A stretch of DNA of 64,000 nt from Actinoplanes campanulatus. Its GTDB lineage: Bacteria > Actinomycetota > Actinomycetes > Mycobacteriales > Micromonosporaceae. The notes beneath the pieces were generated by a model, which was given only the letters and a program-made list of their open reading frames with translations, had not been told where the DNA came from and searched no databases. The stretch covers positions 1 through 64,000 of the forward strand of contig NZ_BMPW01000025.1 of assembly GCF_014647795.1 (NCBI RefSeq). Reading direction: 5' to 3'. The translations under genes and the position numbers were made by a program. Shown here one piece after another: positions 52,062-60,974 of this stretch; position 1 is the first letter of the stretch; each line of letters starts with the position of its first letter.

Positions 52062-54074
52062 ATGGTGAAGCCGGCACGGCTGGTGGCCGTCGGGGTTCTG
52101 GCGCTCAGCCTGCTCACCATTCCGACGATCATCAACCTGCTGACCGACCAGGCTCCGGAATGGCTGAAATCGCCGCTCCTGCTGCTGTCGATTCTGGTGG
52201 TGGCGTTCGCGGTGGTCGCGGCCGACGCGGTCCGGCAGGGCCGGCAGACCGGCGGCGGGCCGGTCGGCAAGGACGGGCTGTACGCGGAACGGCTGATCAG
52301 TGGCATCCGGCGCACGCTGGACGAGATGGACCGTGGCTCGATCGCCGCGGAGGCTGGAGTGCAGCTCGGGGAGTTGGCCCGGCTGCCGCTTCCGCTGAGG
52401 GCGGGGAACGACGGCATCACCGGCGCGGCGGACCTCATCCGGACCGTGGGCACGGAACGTGGCGGGTTCTCCGTGGTCGTCGTCGGTGAACCGGGATCGG
52501 GCAAGAGCACCCTGCTGCGCGACGTGGGCTGGCATCTGGTCGAGGAGGCCGACCGCCTACGGAGGAGCGGCGAGGAGGCCGTGGTGCCGGTGCCCGTCGA
52601 CGCAGGCACCTGGCGAGGTGAGACCGAACTGGAGGTTCACCTGCGGGAGACGCTGCGAGCCCACGCGATTCCGCCCGGGGTCACCGACCGGTGGCTCGAT
52701 GAGGGGACGCTCTACCTGTTGGTCGACAACCTCGGCTGGCTTCCGGCCACCCGACGGCGGAAGGTGATCGAGGAGCTGAACACCTTCCGGGACCGGTATC
52801 CGGCGATCGGCATGCTGGTCTGCGCCAACGAGGACGACCAGACGGACGCGTTGGGTCTGCGTACGGTCAATGTCGAACCGGTCAGCCGGGAGCAGGTGCT
52901 GCTGCATCTCGACCGGGCCGCGAGCACCCACCAGGAGCTGCGGGACGTGGCCGCCGGGTCGGGGGCGCTGGTCGAGGTCCTGCGCAATCGCCTGTTTCTC
53001 ACCGCCGCGCTGCTGGCATTTCCGGATCGCGGCGGGAGCCGGGTGGTGCGGTCGGCTCACGAGGATCCACGGGAGGCGATCATTTGGGCGTACGTCGCAT
53101 CGATGGTCGCGCGCGACCCCGGCCTCACCGAGCCGGAGTCGTTTCTCGGCCGCCTGAGCTGGATCGCGAAGCAGCTGGAACGGATGGGGACGTTCTACTT
53201 CCACGACTATCTGGTCTCGGGCTGGCTGCCGGGGAAGGGGCGCCGCCGGGTCGTCGGCATCCTGATCGGCGTGTTGCTCGGGCTGGTCCAGGCGGCGGCC
53301 ACGGCTGTGATCCTGGTGCCGCGGCATCAGACTGTGGGTTTCGCGGTGGCGGCGGGCCTCTTCCTGCTCAGCGTCGGAGTGCGGCTGCCGGATTGGCCGG
53401 CCACGACCGAGCCGGTGCACACGTTCCGGCTGCGCGGGTCGTGGTCGGTGCGGGAGTTCCGGCGGGGTTTCCGCCGGCCGATCGGGTTCGTGACCATCGC
53501 CTGCACGTTGTTCGACCTGTACCACTTGTGGGGCCACGTTCCCGGATGGGCCGCCTATGATGCCGCGCAACGGCGCCAGGTCCTGGTGTTCGCGCTGGTC
53601 GCGGTGCTGGCGGTCAGCGGTCTCGGGTTCGTGCAGGGATGGACGCTGGAGGCGGTGGACACCCAGAAATGGGCGGCGTCGATGGAACCGCGGCCGTTCG
53701 GGCGCTACCTGATCCGGGTGCTGCGGTGGGCCGCGATCGGGGCGGTCGCCGTCGGAGCGGGCGCCGTGCTGGTCCTGGCCACGGCCTGGTTGATCATGCA
53801 CTGGGGAGAACCGGTGAACCTGAGGCCGGCGGCCGGTGAGGGCCTGCTCGTCGCGGCGGTGGTATTCGTGGTCGTGCTGGTGACGCTGCTGGGCGTGCGT
53901 GTCGAGATCGCGGTGGTGGAGGCGCTGCTCCGGGATGACGGGCTCATCCCGGAGGACCTGCCGGGATTTCTGGGGCGGGCCGCCCGGCTCTCGCTGTTGC
54001 AGCGGACCGGCGGTGGCGAGTTCGCGTTCAGCCACCAGATTCTGCGGTACTACTTCGCAAGCCGGGAGGCTTGA
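52062..54074 (+). CDS. Membrane-bound NACHT-like (STAND) NTPase
   Basis: A 670-residue protein. Two N-terminal membrane helices (LVAVGVLALSLLTIPTIINLL, LLLLSILVVAFAVVAADAV) are followed by an NACHT-type NTPase: Walker A in VVVVGEPGSGKSTLLRDVG near residue 145, Walker B in TLYLLVDNLGWLPA, and a winged/helical part ending WIAKQLER. Six or so further membrane helices come in residues 390-630. The end FAFSHQILRYYFASREA is the classical NACHT C-terminal helix. The acidic pair normal after Walker B (DExxE type) is weak here (DNLG), so hydrolysis may be slow. GGGGAGG before the ATG. Likely a sensor/switch of a conflict system. Confidence 0.85.
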   Translation: MVKPARLVAVGVLALSLLTIPTIINLLTDQAPEWLKSPLLLLSILVVAFAVVAADAVRQGRQTGGGPVGKDGLYAERLISGIRRTLDEMDRGSIAAEAGVQLGELARLPLPLRAGNDGITGAADLIRTVGTERGGFSVVVVGEPGSGKSTLLRDVGWHLVEEADRLRRSGEEAVVPVPVDAGTWRGETELEVHLRETLRAHAIPPGVTDRWLDEGTLYLLVDNLGWLPATRRRKVIEELNTFRDRYPAIGMLVCANEDDQTDALGLRTVNVEPVSREQVLLHLDRAASTHQELRDVAAGSGALVEVLRNRLFLTAALLAFPDRGGSRVVRSAHEDPREAIIWAYVASMVARDPGLTEPESFLGRLSWIAKQLERMGTFYFHDYLVSGWLPGKGRRRVVGILIGVLLGLVQAAATAVILVPRHQTVGFAVAAGLFLLSVGVRLPDWPATTEPVHTFRLRGSWSVREFRRGFRRPIGFVTIACTLFDLYHLWGHVPGWAAYDAAQRRQVLVFALVAVLAVSGLGFVQGWTLEAVDTQKWAASMEPRPFGRYLIRVLRWAAIGAVAVGAGAVLVLATAWLIMHWGEPVNLRPAAGEGLLVAAVVFVVVLVTLLGVRVEIAVVEALLRDDGLIPEDLPGFLGRAARLSLLQRTGGGEFAFSHQILRYYFASREA

Positions 54075-54126
54075 TCAGGACGGCCCGGCTCAGGCCACCT
54101 TCGCCGATCGGGCGAGCGTGGCACTG

Positions 54127-55317
54127 TTATCGCGAGCGGTGGCGGTCAGCCCAGTCGGCGATGGCGGGTTCGCTGGTGGCGTGGTCGAGACCGAGGACGA
54201 CGGCTCCCTGCAGAGGGCCGTCGTCGCCGTGCACCGCGTCGACGATCGTGGCCGGATCAGCCCGGTGCAGCGACATCAGGCCATCACGGTAGGCGACCCC
54301 GAAGGCGGCGGCACGCCGCAACGGGATCGCCAGACCGCCGAGCGTGACGATGTCCGGGTCGTGCGCATTGACCAGGGCCGCGACGCCCGCGCCCAGAGAG
54401 GCCGCGACCGCGGCGACAGCTTCGCGGGCTGAGTCATCGGTACGGCCGAGCACAGCCAGGGCATGGCGGCGAGGGTCGCCCGGCTCGGGTTCGCCGAGGT
54501 GCCGGGCCAGTGCGCGGCCGTCGACCTCCAGGTCCCAGCAGCCGCGCGCGCCGCACGGGCAGGCGAGCGTACGGTCGCCGAACGGCAGATGGCCGTACTC
54601 GCCCGCGGCCCCGTGCCCACCGGTGACCGGGTGCCCGTCGACGGTCAGCGTGCCGCCGACGCCGACCTCGACGATCAGGTGCAGCGCCGTGCCCGCGGTG
54701 ACGGCCGCGCCGGTCCGGGCCTCGGCGACGCCGGCCAGGGTCGCGTCGTTTCCCACCAGCAGGGGTACGCCGAGTCCAGCGGTGAGCACGGAGGTGTCGA
54801 CCGGGCCCCACCCGAGAGTGGATGCCTGCGCCAGATGACCGGAGTGGATCGCCGCCGGGGCGGCGAGGCTGACAGCCCGTAGCCGGTGACCGTAACGCTC
54901 GTACGTCTGCTCGACGGTACGGCGGATCGCGTCCAACACGGCGGCGGGCGAGCGGCCATCGGGGCTGCCGGTGTCGTGACGGTGGATGTCGACGGTTCCG
55001 AGCGTGCCGTCGAGGGCGGCGACCGCGCAGTGCCATTCCTCGTGCCGCAGGTGGACGGCGAGGACCACCGGGCCTTCCGGGTGTGGCCGCAGGACGGTGG
55101 TGGGACGGCCCCGGCCGCTCAGCGGCGCCGGTTCCTCGGTCAGCAGATGCGCCGCTCGCAGCCGGGCGGTGACCTCGGTGGCCAGGCCGCGGGTGAGCCC
55201 GATCCGCTGGGCCATCGCGGCGCGGCTGATCCCGGGGTGCTGGCGCATCACGGCGAGCACCTGCGCGGCGGTGTGCCAGCGTGCCGTCGCGGCACTGCGT
55301 CGGGACACGGTTGGCAT
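54127..55317 (-). CDS. ROK family transcriptional regulator
   Basis: A 396-residue ROK repressor. The N-terminal wHTH is AQVLAVMRQHPGISRAAMAQRIGLTRGLATEVTARLRAA. The sugar-kinase-like domain has LVGNDATLAGVAEARTGAA, a GGHGAAGEYGHLPFG signature, and the zinc motif LACPCGARGCW. ROK repressors leave DNA when a sugar binds. It is divergent from the HAD remnant/MFS pair, and a perfect 10+3+10 palindrome sits between the starts. Confidence 0.92.
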   Translation of the reverse strand: MPTVSRRSAATARWHTAAQVLAVMRQHPGISRAAMAQRIGLTRGLATEVTARLRAAHLLTEEPAPLSGRGRPTTVLRPHPEGPVVLAVHLRHEEWHCAVAALDGTLGTVDIHRHDTGSPDGRSPAAVLDAIRRTVEQTYERYGHRLRAVSLAAPAAIHSGHLAQASTLGWGPVDTSVLTAGLGVPLLVGNDATLAGVAEARTGAAVTAGTALHLIVEVGVGGTLTVDGHPVTGGHGAAGEYGHLPFGDRTLACPCGARGCWDLEVDGRALARHLGEPEPGDPRRHALAVLGRTDDSAREAVAAVAASLGAGVAALVNAHDPDIVTLGGLAIPLRRAAAFGVAYRDGLMSLHRADPATIVDAVHGDDGPLQGAVVLGLDHATSEPAIADWADRHRSR

Positions 55318-55339
55318 GGCGGGGCGGCCACCTTCCGTC

Positions 55340-55362
55340 TTATGCTCGGGATCCGAGCATAA
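55340..55362. promoter_or_regulatory. ROK operator palindrome
   Basis: TTATGCTCGG (55340-55349), three bases GAT, then its exact reverse complement CCGAGCATAA (55353-55362). It lies 22 bases before the ROK ATG and 15 before the HAD remnant/MFS start, fitting repression of both. Confidence 0.8.
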
Positions 55363-55376
55363 CTGGGGGTTGGACG

Positions 55377-55577
55377 ATGAGACACGCCGACATCGACGCG
55401 ATCCTGCTGGACATGGACGGCACACTGGTGGACTCCGACGCCGCCGTCGAACGGGACGCCGACGTCGGATTGCAGGCCGGGCGGGCCGCCGGGGCCACAA
55501 CCGCCGCACTGAAAGGGCTCGACGGCGACGTACGCCTCGAGCACCTCGGACAACTGGCAACCCTGCTGGCCTCGTGA
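55377..55577 (+). pseudogene. HAD-like phosphatase with internal deletion
   Basis: 66 residues. The N-terminal motif I (AILLDMDGTLVDSDAAVER, nucleophile DxDGT) is followed at once by the last part of a HAD phosphatase (ADVGLQAGRAAGATTAALKG, LEHLGQLATLLAS). The middle, with cap domain and motifs II-IV, is gone, but the deletion is in frame. It overlaps the MFS start (GTGA), so it may still serve for coupling. The intact gene was likely a sugar-phosphate phosphatase. Confidence 0.75.
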
Positions 55578-56698
55578 GCACCGGCCTGCGCGTCGGCACG
55601 GCGCAAGCCGCCCTCGGATTCCTGCTGACCGGCCTCGGCGCCTGCCTGGTCATCCTGGCCCGCGACCTGGCCATCCCGATCGAGCGGCTGACCTGGCTCT
55701 CCACCTCCTTCGGGATGGGCCTGATCGCGGTCGCGGCGACCGGACCGGTACTGCTGCGCGCCGGCCCTGATCTGCCGCTGCGGGCCGGCGCCCTCACCAC
55801 CGCGACCGGCGCGACCGTTCTGGCACTGGCACCCGACCTGGCGGTGGCCACGATCGGCACCCTGCTCATCGGACTCGGCGGCGCCGGAATCGTACTGGCC
55901 ACCCCGGCCCTGCTCACCGGCCCCGACGCCGTCCTGCGCCTGACCCGGGTCAGCGCCGCCGCCAGCACCGCCGCGGTCCTCTCCCCGGCCGCGATCGGCG
56001 CCCTCGACGCCGCCGGAGCCAGCGGACGCCTGGCGATGCTGATCGTCGTTCCGCCTCTGCTGCCGCTGATCGTCCCGGCCCGCGGCACCGTGCCCGCGGA
56101 TCCGCCGGACCGAACACAGGACCGCCCCGCACTCGGATCCCTGACACGCCGCTGGACCCGCATCGTGCTCGCGGTCGCCGTCGAATTCTGCTTCACCATC
56201 TGGGCGGTGGCCCGGCTCCAGGACACCGGCGTGACGATGTCAACCGCCGCGATACTGGGCGTCGCGTTCCCCCTCGGCATGGCGATCGGGCGCCTGCTCG
56301 GGCCCACCGTCATGACGAGGATCCCGGTCGTCCCGGCCGGCGCCGCCGTGATCGCCCTGGGCGCGGCGGGCACCACCGCCGCAAGCGGTCCGGGCCTGGT
56401 CACGGCCGCACTGGCCGTCGCCGGCATCGGCGTCGCCGTCTTGTACCCGGTGACCCTGGCAGAACTGACCGGGACTCCAGGCCTACGACCGGCCCACGCC
56501 GCCCCACTCGGCGCCCTGGCCTCCGGCATCGCGATCATCACCGCACCCGCCGCCCTCGCAGCCCTGGCCGACATCGTCGAACTGCGCGCCGCCTTCCTCA
56601 TCACCCTGCCACTGCTCGCCGCCTTGCTGATCCTGCGGCCCCGCAGCGTCCCCGTGAACAACCCCATCGACCCGGCGACAACCCATATCGCACGCTGA
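55574..56698 (+). CDS. MFS transporter
   Basis: A 374-residue major facilitator with about 11-12 membrane helices, on the short side for the family. The N terminus QAALGFLLTGLGACLVILARDL and PIERLTWLSTSFGMGLIAVA is like sugar-type MFS of the FucP/YbjJ group. Control by the ROK repressor and the HAD partner suggests uptake of a sugar or sugar derivative. GTG start overlapping the HAD remnant. Confidence 0.82.
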   Translation: MSTGLRVGTAQAALGFLLTGLGACLVILARDLAIPIERLTWLSTSFGMGLIAVAATGPVLLRAGPDLPLRAGALTTATGATVLALAPDLAVATIGTLLIGLGGAGIVLATPALLTGPDAVLRLTRVSAAASTAAVLSPAAIGALDAAGASGRLAMLIVVPPLLPLIVPARGTVPADPPDRTQDRPALGSLTRRWTRIVLAVAVEFCFTIWAVARLQDTGVTMSTAAILGVAFPLGMAIGRLLGPTVMTRIPVVPAGAAVIALGAAGTTAASGPGLVTAALAVAGIGVAVLYPVTLAELTGTPGLRPAHAAPLGALASGIAIITAPAALAALADIVELRAAFLITLPLLAALLILRPRSVPVNNPIDPATTHIAR

Positions 56699-56838
56699 AC
56701 CAGCAGCGATTCACCATCTCAGCGAGCACACCGCATCTCGCCGACCAGAACGCCGGCCGGGTGGTCCGGCATCCTGGGCGTGCCAGATCCGAGAACTTTC
56801 TCAAATTCGATCACGGGTACGGAGACGGGCTGCACTCG

Positions 56839-57702
56839 TCAGCGGGCGGCGCGGGTCGCGTGCAACGATGCCAGGAGTTGTAGCCGGTCCGCGTCGACGC
56901 TGCCCGGTTCGGTGGTGAAGACGAGCATGACCGGGCCGGGGTTGCCGGGCAGCGGGTAGGTGTCCCAGTCCAGGACGATGTCTCCGACCTCGGGGATCCG
57001 GAAGGTCTTGGTGCCCCGGACCGACTCGCGGACGTCGTGGCGTGCCCACAGCCGCCGGAACTCGGCGCTGCGGATGCTCAGCTCGCCGACGATCGCGGTG
57101 GCGCGGGGATGAGTGGGGTCGGTGGCGACGGCGGCACGCATCATGCCGATGTAGTCCAGCGCCTGTCGCTCCCAATCCGAGCAACTGCGCTCACTGGTCA
57201 ACGTGTCGTCGAACATCAGCAGGAGCATGTTGAGCCGGTCGGGCGGATGGCCGGCAGGGTCGCCGAGCAGCGCCTCGGCCATCGGATTCCAGGCGAGCAG
57301 GTCGAGATGCCGGCCGAGGACGACCGCCGGGGTCTGCATCACTCGAAGCAGCCGCCGGGTGCTGTCCGGCACCCGTTCCGGTTCGTTGGCCGGCCGGGCG
57401 ACCACCGGTCGGCGGGCGGCGTGGGCCAGGGTCAACAGGTGCCGGCGCTCCCCGTCGTCGAGGCCGAGCGCGCCGGCGATCGCCTCCAGGACGTCGTCGG
57501 ACGGGCGCACCTCCCGGCCCTGCTCCATGCGCTGGTAGTAGTCGGTGCTCAGGCCGGCCAGCAGAGCGAGCTCCTCGCGCCGCAGCCCGGTGACCTTGCG
57601 CCGGCCGCCCGGCTCCAGGCCGACGTCGTGTGGGCGCAGCCTGTTACGCCGGGCGCGCAGGAAATCTCCGAGCTCACGGGCGTACGGATGAGGGCTGCTC
57701 AT
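56839..57702 (-). CDS. XRE family regulator with MmyB-like ligand domain
   Basis: A 287-residue protein: an HTH (DVGLEPGGRRKVTGLRREELALLAGLSTDYYQRMEQGREV) with the actinobacterial start ELGDFLRARRNRLRP, then an MmyB-like PAS-type domain (PAVVLGRHLDLLAWNPMAEALLGD, LWARHDVRESVRGTKTFRIPEVGDI), which binds a fatty-acid-like ligand in known members. It is divergent from an SDR gene; a perfect palindrome lies in the gap. Such pairs are common and the regulator usually represses the oxidoreductase. Confidence 0.92.
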   Translation of the reverse strand: MSSPHPYARELGDFLRARRNRLRPHDVGLEPGGRRKVTGLRREELALLAGLSTDYYQRMEQGREVRPSDDVLEAIAGALGLDDGERRHLLTLAHAARRPVVARPANEPERVPDSTRRLLRVMQTPAVVLGRHLDLLAWNPMAEALLGDPAGHPPDRLNMLLLMFDDTLTSERSCSDWERQALDYIGMMRAAVATDPTHPRATAIVGELSIRSAEFRRLWARHDVRESVRGTKTFRIPEVGDIVLDWDTYPLPGNPGPVMLVFTTEPGSVDADRLQLLASLHATRAAR

Positions 57703-57736
57703 GCCGTAAGTGTGCCGCGGCCCGGACCACCGAGGG

Positions 57737-57753
57737 TAGGTCCCGTGGACCTA
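57737..57753. promoter_or_regulatory. MmyB-regulator operator palindrome
   Basis: TAGGTCC, three bases CGT, then its exact inverted copy GGACCTA, in the 131-base gap between the divergent regulator and SDR genes. Confidence 0.7.
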
Positions 57754-57833
57754 GGCAACCGGGAACGACCGAGCGGGTTCGCGTCGCCCCTAGCGTCGTC
57801 GGTCTACCACTCCGACACCTCCAGGAGCAGCAG

Positions 57834-58739
57834 ATGACCGGATGGACGAACGACCACATCCCCGACCAGCACGGCCGGATCGTCGTCGTGACCGGCGCGA
57901 ACTCGGGCCTCGGTCTGGTCACCGCCGCCGAACTCGCCCACCGCGGCGCCCACGTCGTGCTCGCCGTCCGCAACACCGCCGCCGGCGAGGAGGCGGCCCG
58001 CCGGATCGGTGGAGTCGTCGAGGTGCGCGAGCTGGACCTGGCCTCCCTCGCCTCCGTGCGGGCCTTCGCCGTGAAGCTGACCGCCGACCACCCGGCGCTC
58101 GACCTTCTGGTAAACAACGCCGGCGCGGTTCTGCTGGGCCCGCGCCGTACCTCTGCCGACGGCTTCGAGTTGCACCTCGGCACCAACATGCTGGGCCAGT
58201 TCGCGCTGACCGGCCTGCTGCTCGGCAACCTGGCCACGGCCCGGCAAGCCCGCGTGGTCAACCTCAGTTCGATCACCCACAGGAACGCGCACCTCGACTT
58301 CGATGATCTGATGTTCGAGCGGGACTACCGGGCGCCTTCCGCGTACGGTCGGTCCAAGCTCGCCACCACGATCTTCGGCGTCGAGCTGGACCGCCGCCTC
58401 CGTGCCGCCGGGTTGCCCATCGTCAGCGCACTGGCCCACCCGGGTCTCACCCGGACCAACCTGACTCCGCGTGCCTGGGAGCACCGCGGCCGGCTCGGAC
58501 GACTGATCGCGTCGCTCGGCCTGCTGGCTACCCAGCCGGTGGAGCAGGGCGCGCTGCCACAGTTGCGCGCCGCGACCGAACCCGGGGTGCGGGGTGGCCA
58601 GTTCTTCGGCCCGGGCCGGCTCTGGGAGACACGTGGCCCGGTCGCCGAGGCCAGGTTCAGCCGGGAAGCGACCGATCCGGCCGTCGGTAAGCGGCTCTGG
58701 GCAGCGGCCGAGAACCTGACCGGCATCAGCTATCCGTGA
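57834..58739 (+). CDS. Short-chain dehydrogenase/reductase
   Basis: A 301-residue SDR of the retinol-dehydrogenase-like type. NAD(P) site VVVTGANSGLGLVT (residues 17-30), NNAG near 95, catalytic Ser in VVNLSSITHRN, and Tyr/Lys in AYGRSKLATT near 170. It reduces or oxidises a carbonyl/alcohol; the substrate is unknown. AGGAG precedes the ATG. Probably controlled by the divergent MmyB-like protein. Confidence 0.92.
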   Translation: MTGWTNDHIPDQHGRIVVVTGANSGLGLVTAAELAHRGAHVVLAVRNTAAGEEAARRIGGVVEVRELDLASLASVRAFAVKLTADHPALDLLVNNAGAVLLGPRRTSADGFELHLGTNMLGQFALTGLLLGNLATARQARVVNLSSITHRNAHLDFDDLMFERDYRAPSAYGRSKLATTIFGVELDRRLRAAGLPIVSALAHPGLTRTNLTPRAWEHRGRLGRLIASLGLLATQPVEQGALPQLRAATEPGVRGGQFFGPGRLWETRGPVAEARFSREATDPAVGKRLWAAAENLTGISYP

Positions 58740-58876
58740 GTTGGCGCGATCGCACGCCGGTCCGCAGCCGCTGGAACCAGAGCATCAGCGGGTCAGATAC
58801 CGGCGAGGTTTTTCACTGACGGGAATGATCGCCCGAACGCTTGACGGCCTTCGTCACCGGGGCGTAATTCCCGCGC

Positions 58877-59191
58877 AACCCATCGGACAGTCACGACCTG
58901 GCCTGGCAGGACTGGCTGGGCACGGCCGGGTTCGACCGCGGCGCCGACGACCCGGCCGGGCCGGACCACTGGGCGTACAAATGGGCCCAGGCCTATGTCG
59001 ACTTCGCGGCCGGTGAGAAGCGCTCCTGGCCGGCCGGGCTCGGCATGCAGTGGTTCCCGATGGTGGGCTGGGCCGAGCGTGGCGGCGGCCTCGCCGACGG
59101 GCACGGTTACCGATCATTGGAGGGTACGTTCCTCGGCGGCTGCCTGTTCTCCGGACGTGCCGCCGGGCGCGCCGCCGCGTCAGCGGGGTAG
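58877..59191 (+). pseudogene. FAD-binding dehydrogenase remnant with internal deletion
   Basis: One open frame without a start codon reads SHDLAWQDWLGTAGFDR, WAYKWAQAYVDFAAGEKRSW and MQWFPMVGWAERGG, then jumps to the C-terminal part YRSLEGTFLGGCLFSGRAAG and a stop. These are two separate pieces of an FAD-binding fumarate reductase/ketosteroid-dehydrogenase-like flavoprotein of some 550 residues. The N-terminal FAD fold and most of the middle are lost. Confidence 0.75.
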
Positions 59192-59262
59192 GCGCGACAA
59201 CCGTGGGCCTGCGACGCCGTGACGACGCCGCAGGCTCTACCGGCCGTGCTTCGTCCACCGGT

Positions 59263-60465
59263 TCAGGCGGGACAGGCCGGGTCCGGCGTGCGGGGCCGCT
59301 GCAGGATCGTGGCGTTGAGGGCCATGTTGGCCGCGAACTGTCCGTTGACGACCTCGTGCCGTTCCAGGCGTTGCTGCACGGTGGGGTCGTAGCGGCCGAG
59401 CTTGACGAGGCCGTCGGAGAACCAGCCGTTGTCGGTGCCGCTGCCGTCGACGTACGCGGCATAGCGGCTGCCGCCGGGCCAGATGACCTTCGTCAGGAGG
59501 TTGCCGAAGGCGATCATGTCGGCGCCGGTCCAGAAGTCGGCCTGGTCGGCGGCTTCGACGACGTACGACAGGACGCCGTTGGCGTGACTCACGTCCTGCC
59601 CGGGGCGTTCGGTGGCGCCCCACTCGTCGCTCCAGAAGTACGCCGACGGTTCCTCCGGGTGCGGTCGCATCTGGCCGCGCAGCCCGGTCGGATGGTTGGG
59701 CAGCTTCCGGTCGATGTCGTCGACGACCTGGCGATAGCGGTCGCGGCGGGCCGGATCATCGGTGATCGCGGCCAGGTTGAGGGCGATCGCCGCCCAGTGC
59801 GCCGCCATGTGCGTACGGTTGCGGTAGATGTTGTCGTCGGCCCCTCTGGCGTGCCACTTGTCGAAGACGTTCCTCTCCGCGAAGGCGAGCAGCTTCTCGT
59901 ACTGTTGCCGGTACCTCGGCTCGCCGTGGACGGCCGGGGCCTGCCGCATGATCCGCAGAGTGGTGGTGGCGTGCCGCCAGAAATAGCTCTCGTAGAGCGG
60001 CACCTCGACGCCGGCCGGGCGCAGGTCCTCCCGGTGGGACACCCAGCCCAGGTAGCCGTCGCGGTACTGGCTGGTCGGCAGCTCCTTCGACGGCCGGGCG
60101 GTGGAGACCACGCCGGTGATGTACTCCAGCGCCCGGTCCAGATACCGGGTGTTGCCGGTGGCGCGGAACATCGCCGTGTTGGCGTCGACGGAGTAGGACA
60201 GGTCGTAGTGGCTCCAACTGTCGGGTGTGCGGCTGGCCGGTAGGGCTTCGGTGCGCTCGAACTGCCAGGTCTCGAGGTACCGCTTCTCCCAGTGCGACAC
60301 CGGCAGCACGGCTGCCGATGACTGTTCGGTCGGGCAGGCCGGGGTGGCAGCGATGGTGGCGGGCGGAGTCGTGGTGGCTCGCAGTGCGAACATTCCGGCG
60401 CCCGTCACGGCAACGGCCACCAGTGCGAGCAACGCCCAGGGCTTGTACGGCTGGAAGTTGACCAT
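59263..60465 (-). CDS. Secreted or membrane-anchored alpha/alpha-toroid protein
   Basis: A 400-residue protein with an N-terminal signal anchor (PWALLALVAVAVTGAGMFAL). The rest is helical with paired-helix repeats typical of six-hairpin glycosidase or alginate-lyase-like toroids: SWSHYDLSYSVDANTAMFRATGNTRYLDRALEYI, MAAHWAAIALNLAAITDDPARRDRYRQVVDDI, HANGVLSYVVEAADQADF. No catalytic residues could be fixed. It may bind or cut extracellular polysaccharide. Confidence 0.7.
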   Translation of the reverse strand: MVNFQPYKPWALLALVAVAVTGAGMFALRATTTPPATIAATPACPTEQSSAAVLPVSHWEKRYLETWQFERTEALPASRTPDSWSHYDLSYSVDANTAMFRATGNTRYLDRALEYITGVVSTARPSKELPTSQYRDGYLGWVSHREDLRPAGVEVPLYESYFWRHATTTLRIMRQAPAVHGEPRYRQQYEKLLAFAERNVFDKWHARGADDNIYRNRTHMAAHWAAIALNLAAITDDPARRDRYRQVVDDIDRKLPNHPTGLRGQMRPHPEEPSAYFWSDEWGATERPGQDVSHANGVLSYVVEAADQADFWTGADMIAFGNLLTKVIWPGGSRYAAYVDGSGTDNGWFSDGLVKLGRYDPTVQQRLERHEVVNGQFAANMALNATILQRPRTPDPACPA

Positions 60466-60579
60466 CGGAGTCGACGTCCCTCTCGTCCTTCTGATCTGCG
60501 GGAACGCGGGCAGGCGCCACGGCGGCGTCAGGCCACGGGCGCGAGGTCGTGCTCGAGAAGATGCGGGAAAGACGTGGTT

Positions 60580-60966
60580 CTATATGCGCAGGACACCCAG
60601 AAGGCTCAGCGGTGAGCCCGGTGCCGCGGCGGCCGTCCCGGTGGCGGCGGCGCCCTGATCGATCAGCGCCGGCACCGCCGAGATCACGGCCAGGAGCACG
60701 GCATCGGCGGTCACCCGAATGCGCTGGGTGAGGTGCGGCGTCCAGGTGTTGCCGTGCTGGTGCTCGTGCACGGTCTCGTGGTGGTGGACCGCGACCACCG
60801 CGCCGGTCGTGGGCTCGATGTGCACATGGCCACCGGCGGCATGGTGGGCGCTGGCCGCGGAGAACAGCGCGGCGGCCGCGAGCAGCAACACGATCATGAC
60901 CACGGCGACGAGCCCGGCCGGGCTTTCCCGGCCGGCCCGGGCGAACCCGTGCGGGCGCGCGGTCAC
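60580..60966 (-). CDS. His-rich membrane protein of the CDF operon
   Basis: A 128-residue protein with two membrane segments (LVAVVMIVLLLAAAALFSA and ADAVLLAVISAVPALIDQG) and between them an outside loop full of His (HHAAGGHVHIEP, VHHHETVHEHQHGN). The loop can bind Zn2+ or Ni2+. Its GTG is eight bases after the CDF stop, with GGAGAC in that gap, so they share a transcript. It likely helps metal capture or export. Confidence 0.75.
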   Translation of the reverse strand: MTARPHGFARAGRESPAGLVAVVMIVLLLAAAALFSAASAHHAAGGHVHIEPTTGAVVAVHHHETVHEHQHGNTWTPHLTQRIRVTADAVLLAVISAVPALIDQGAAATGTAAAAPGSPLSLLGVLRI

Positions 60967-60974
60967 GTCTCCAG

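Noticed and set aside
55318-56667. 846-residue minus-strand frame extending the ROK gene upstream
   Set aside because: It is the shadow of the MFS gene; ROK homology and the HTH begin at the ATG at 55317.
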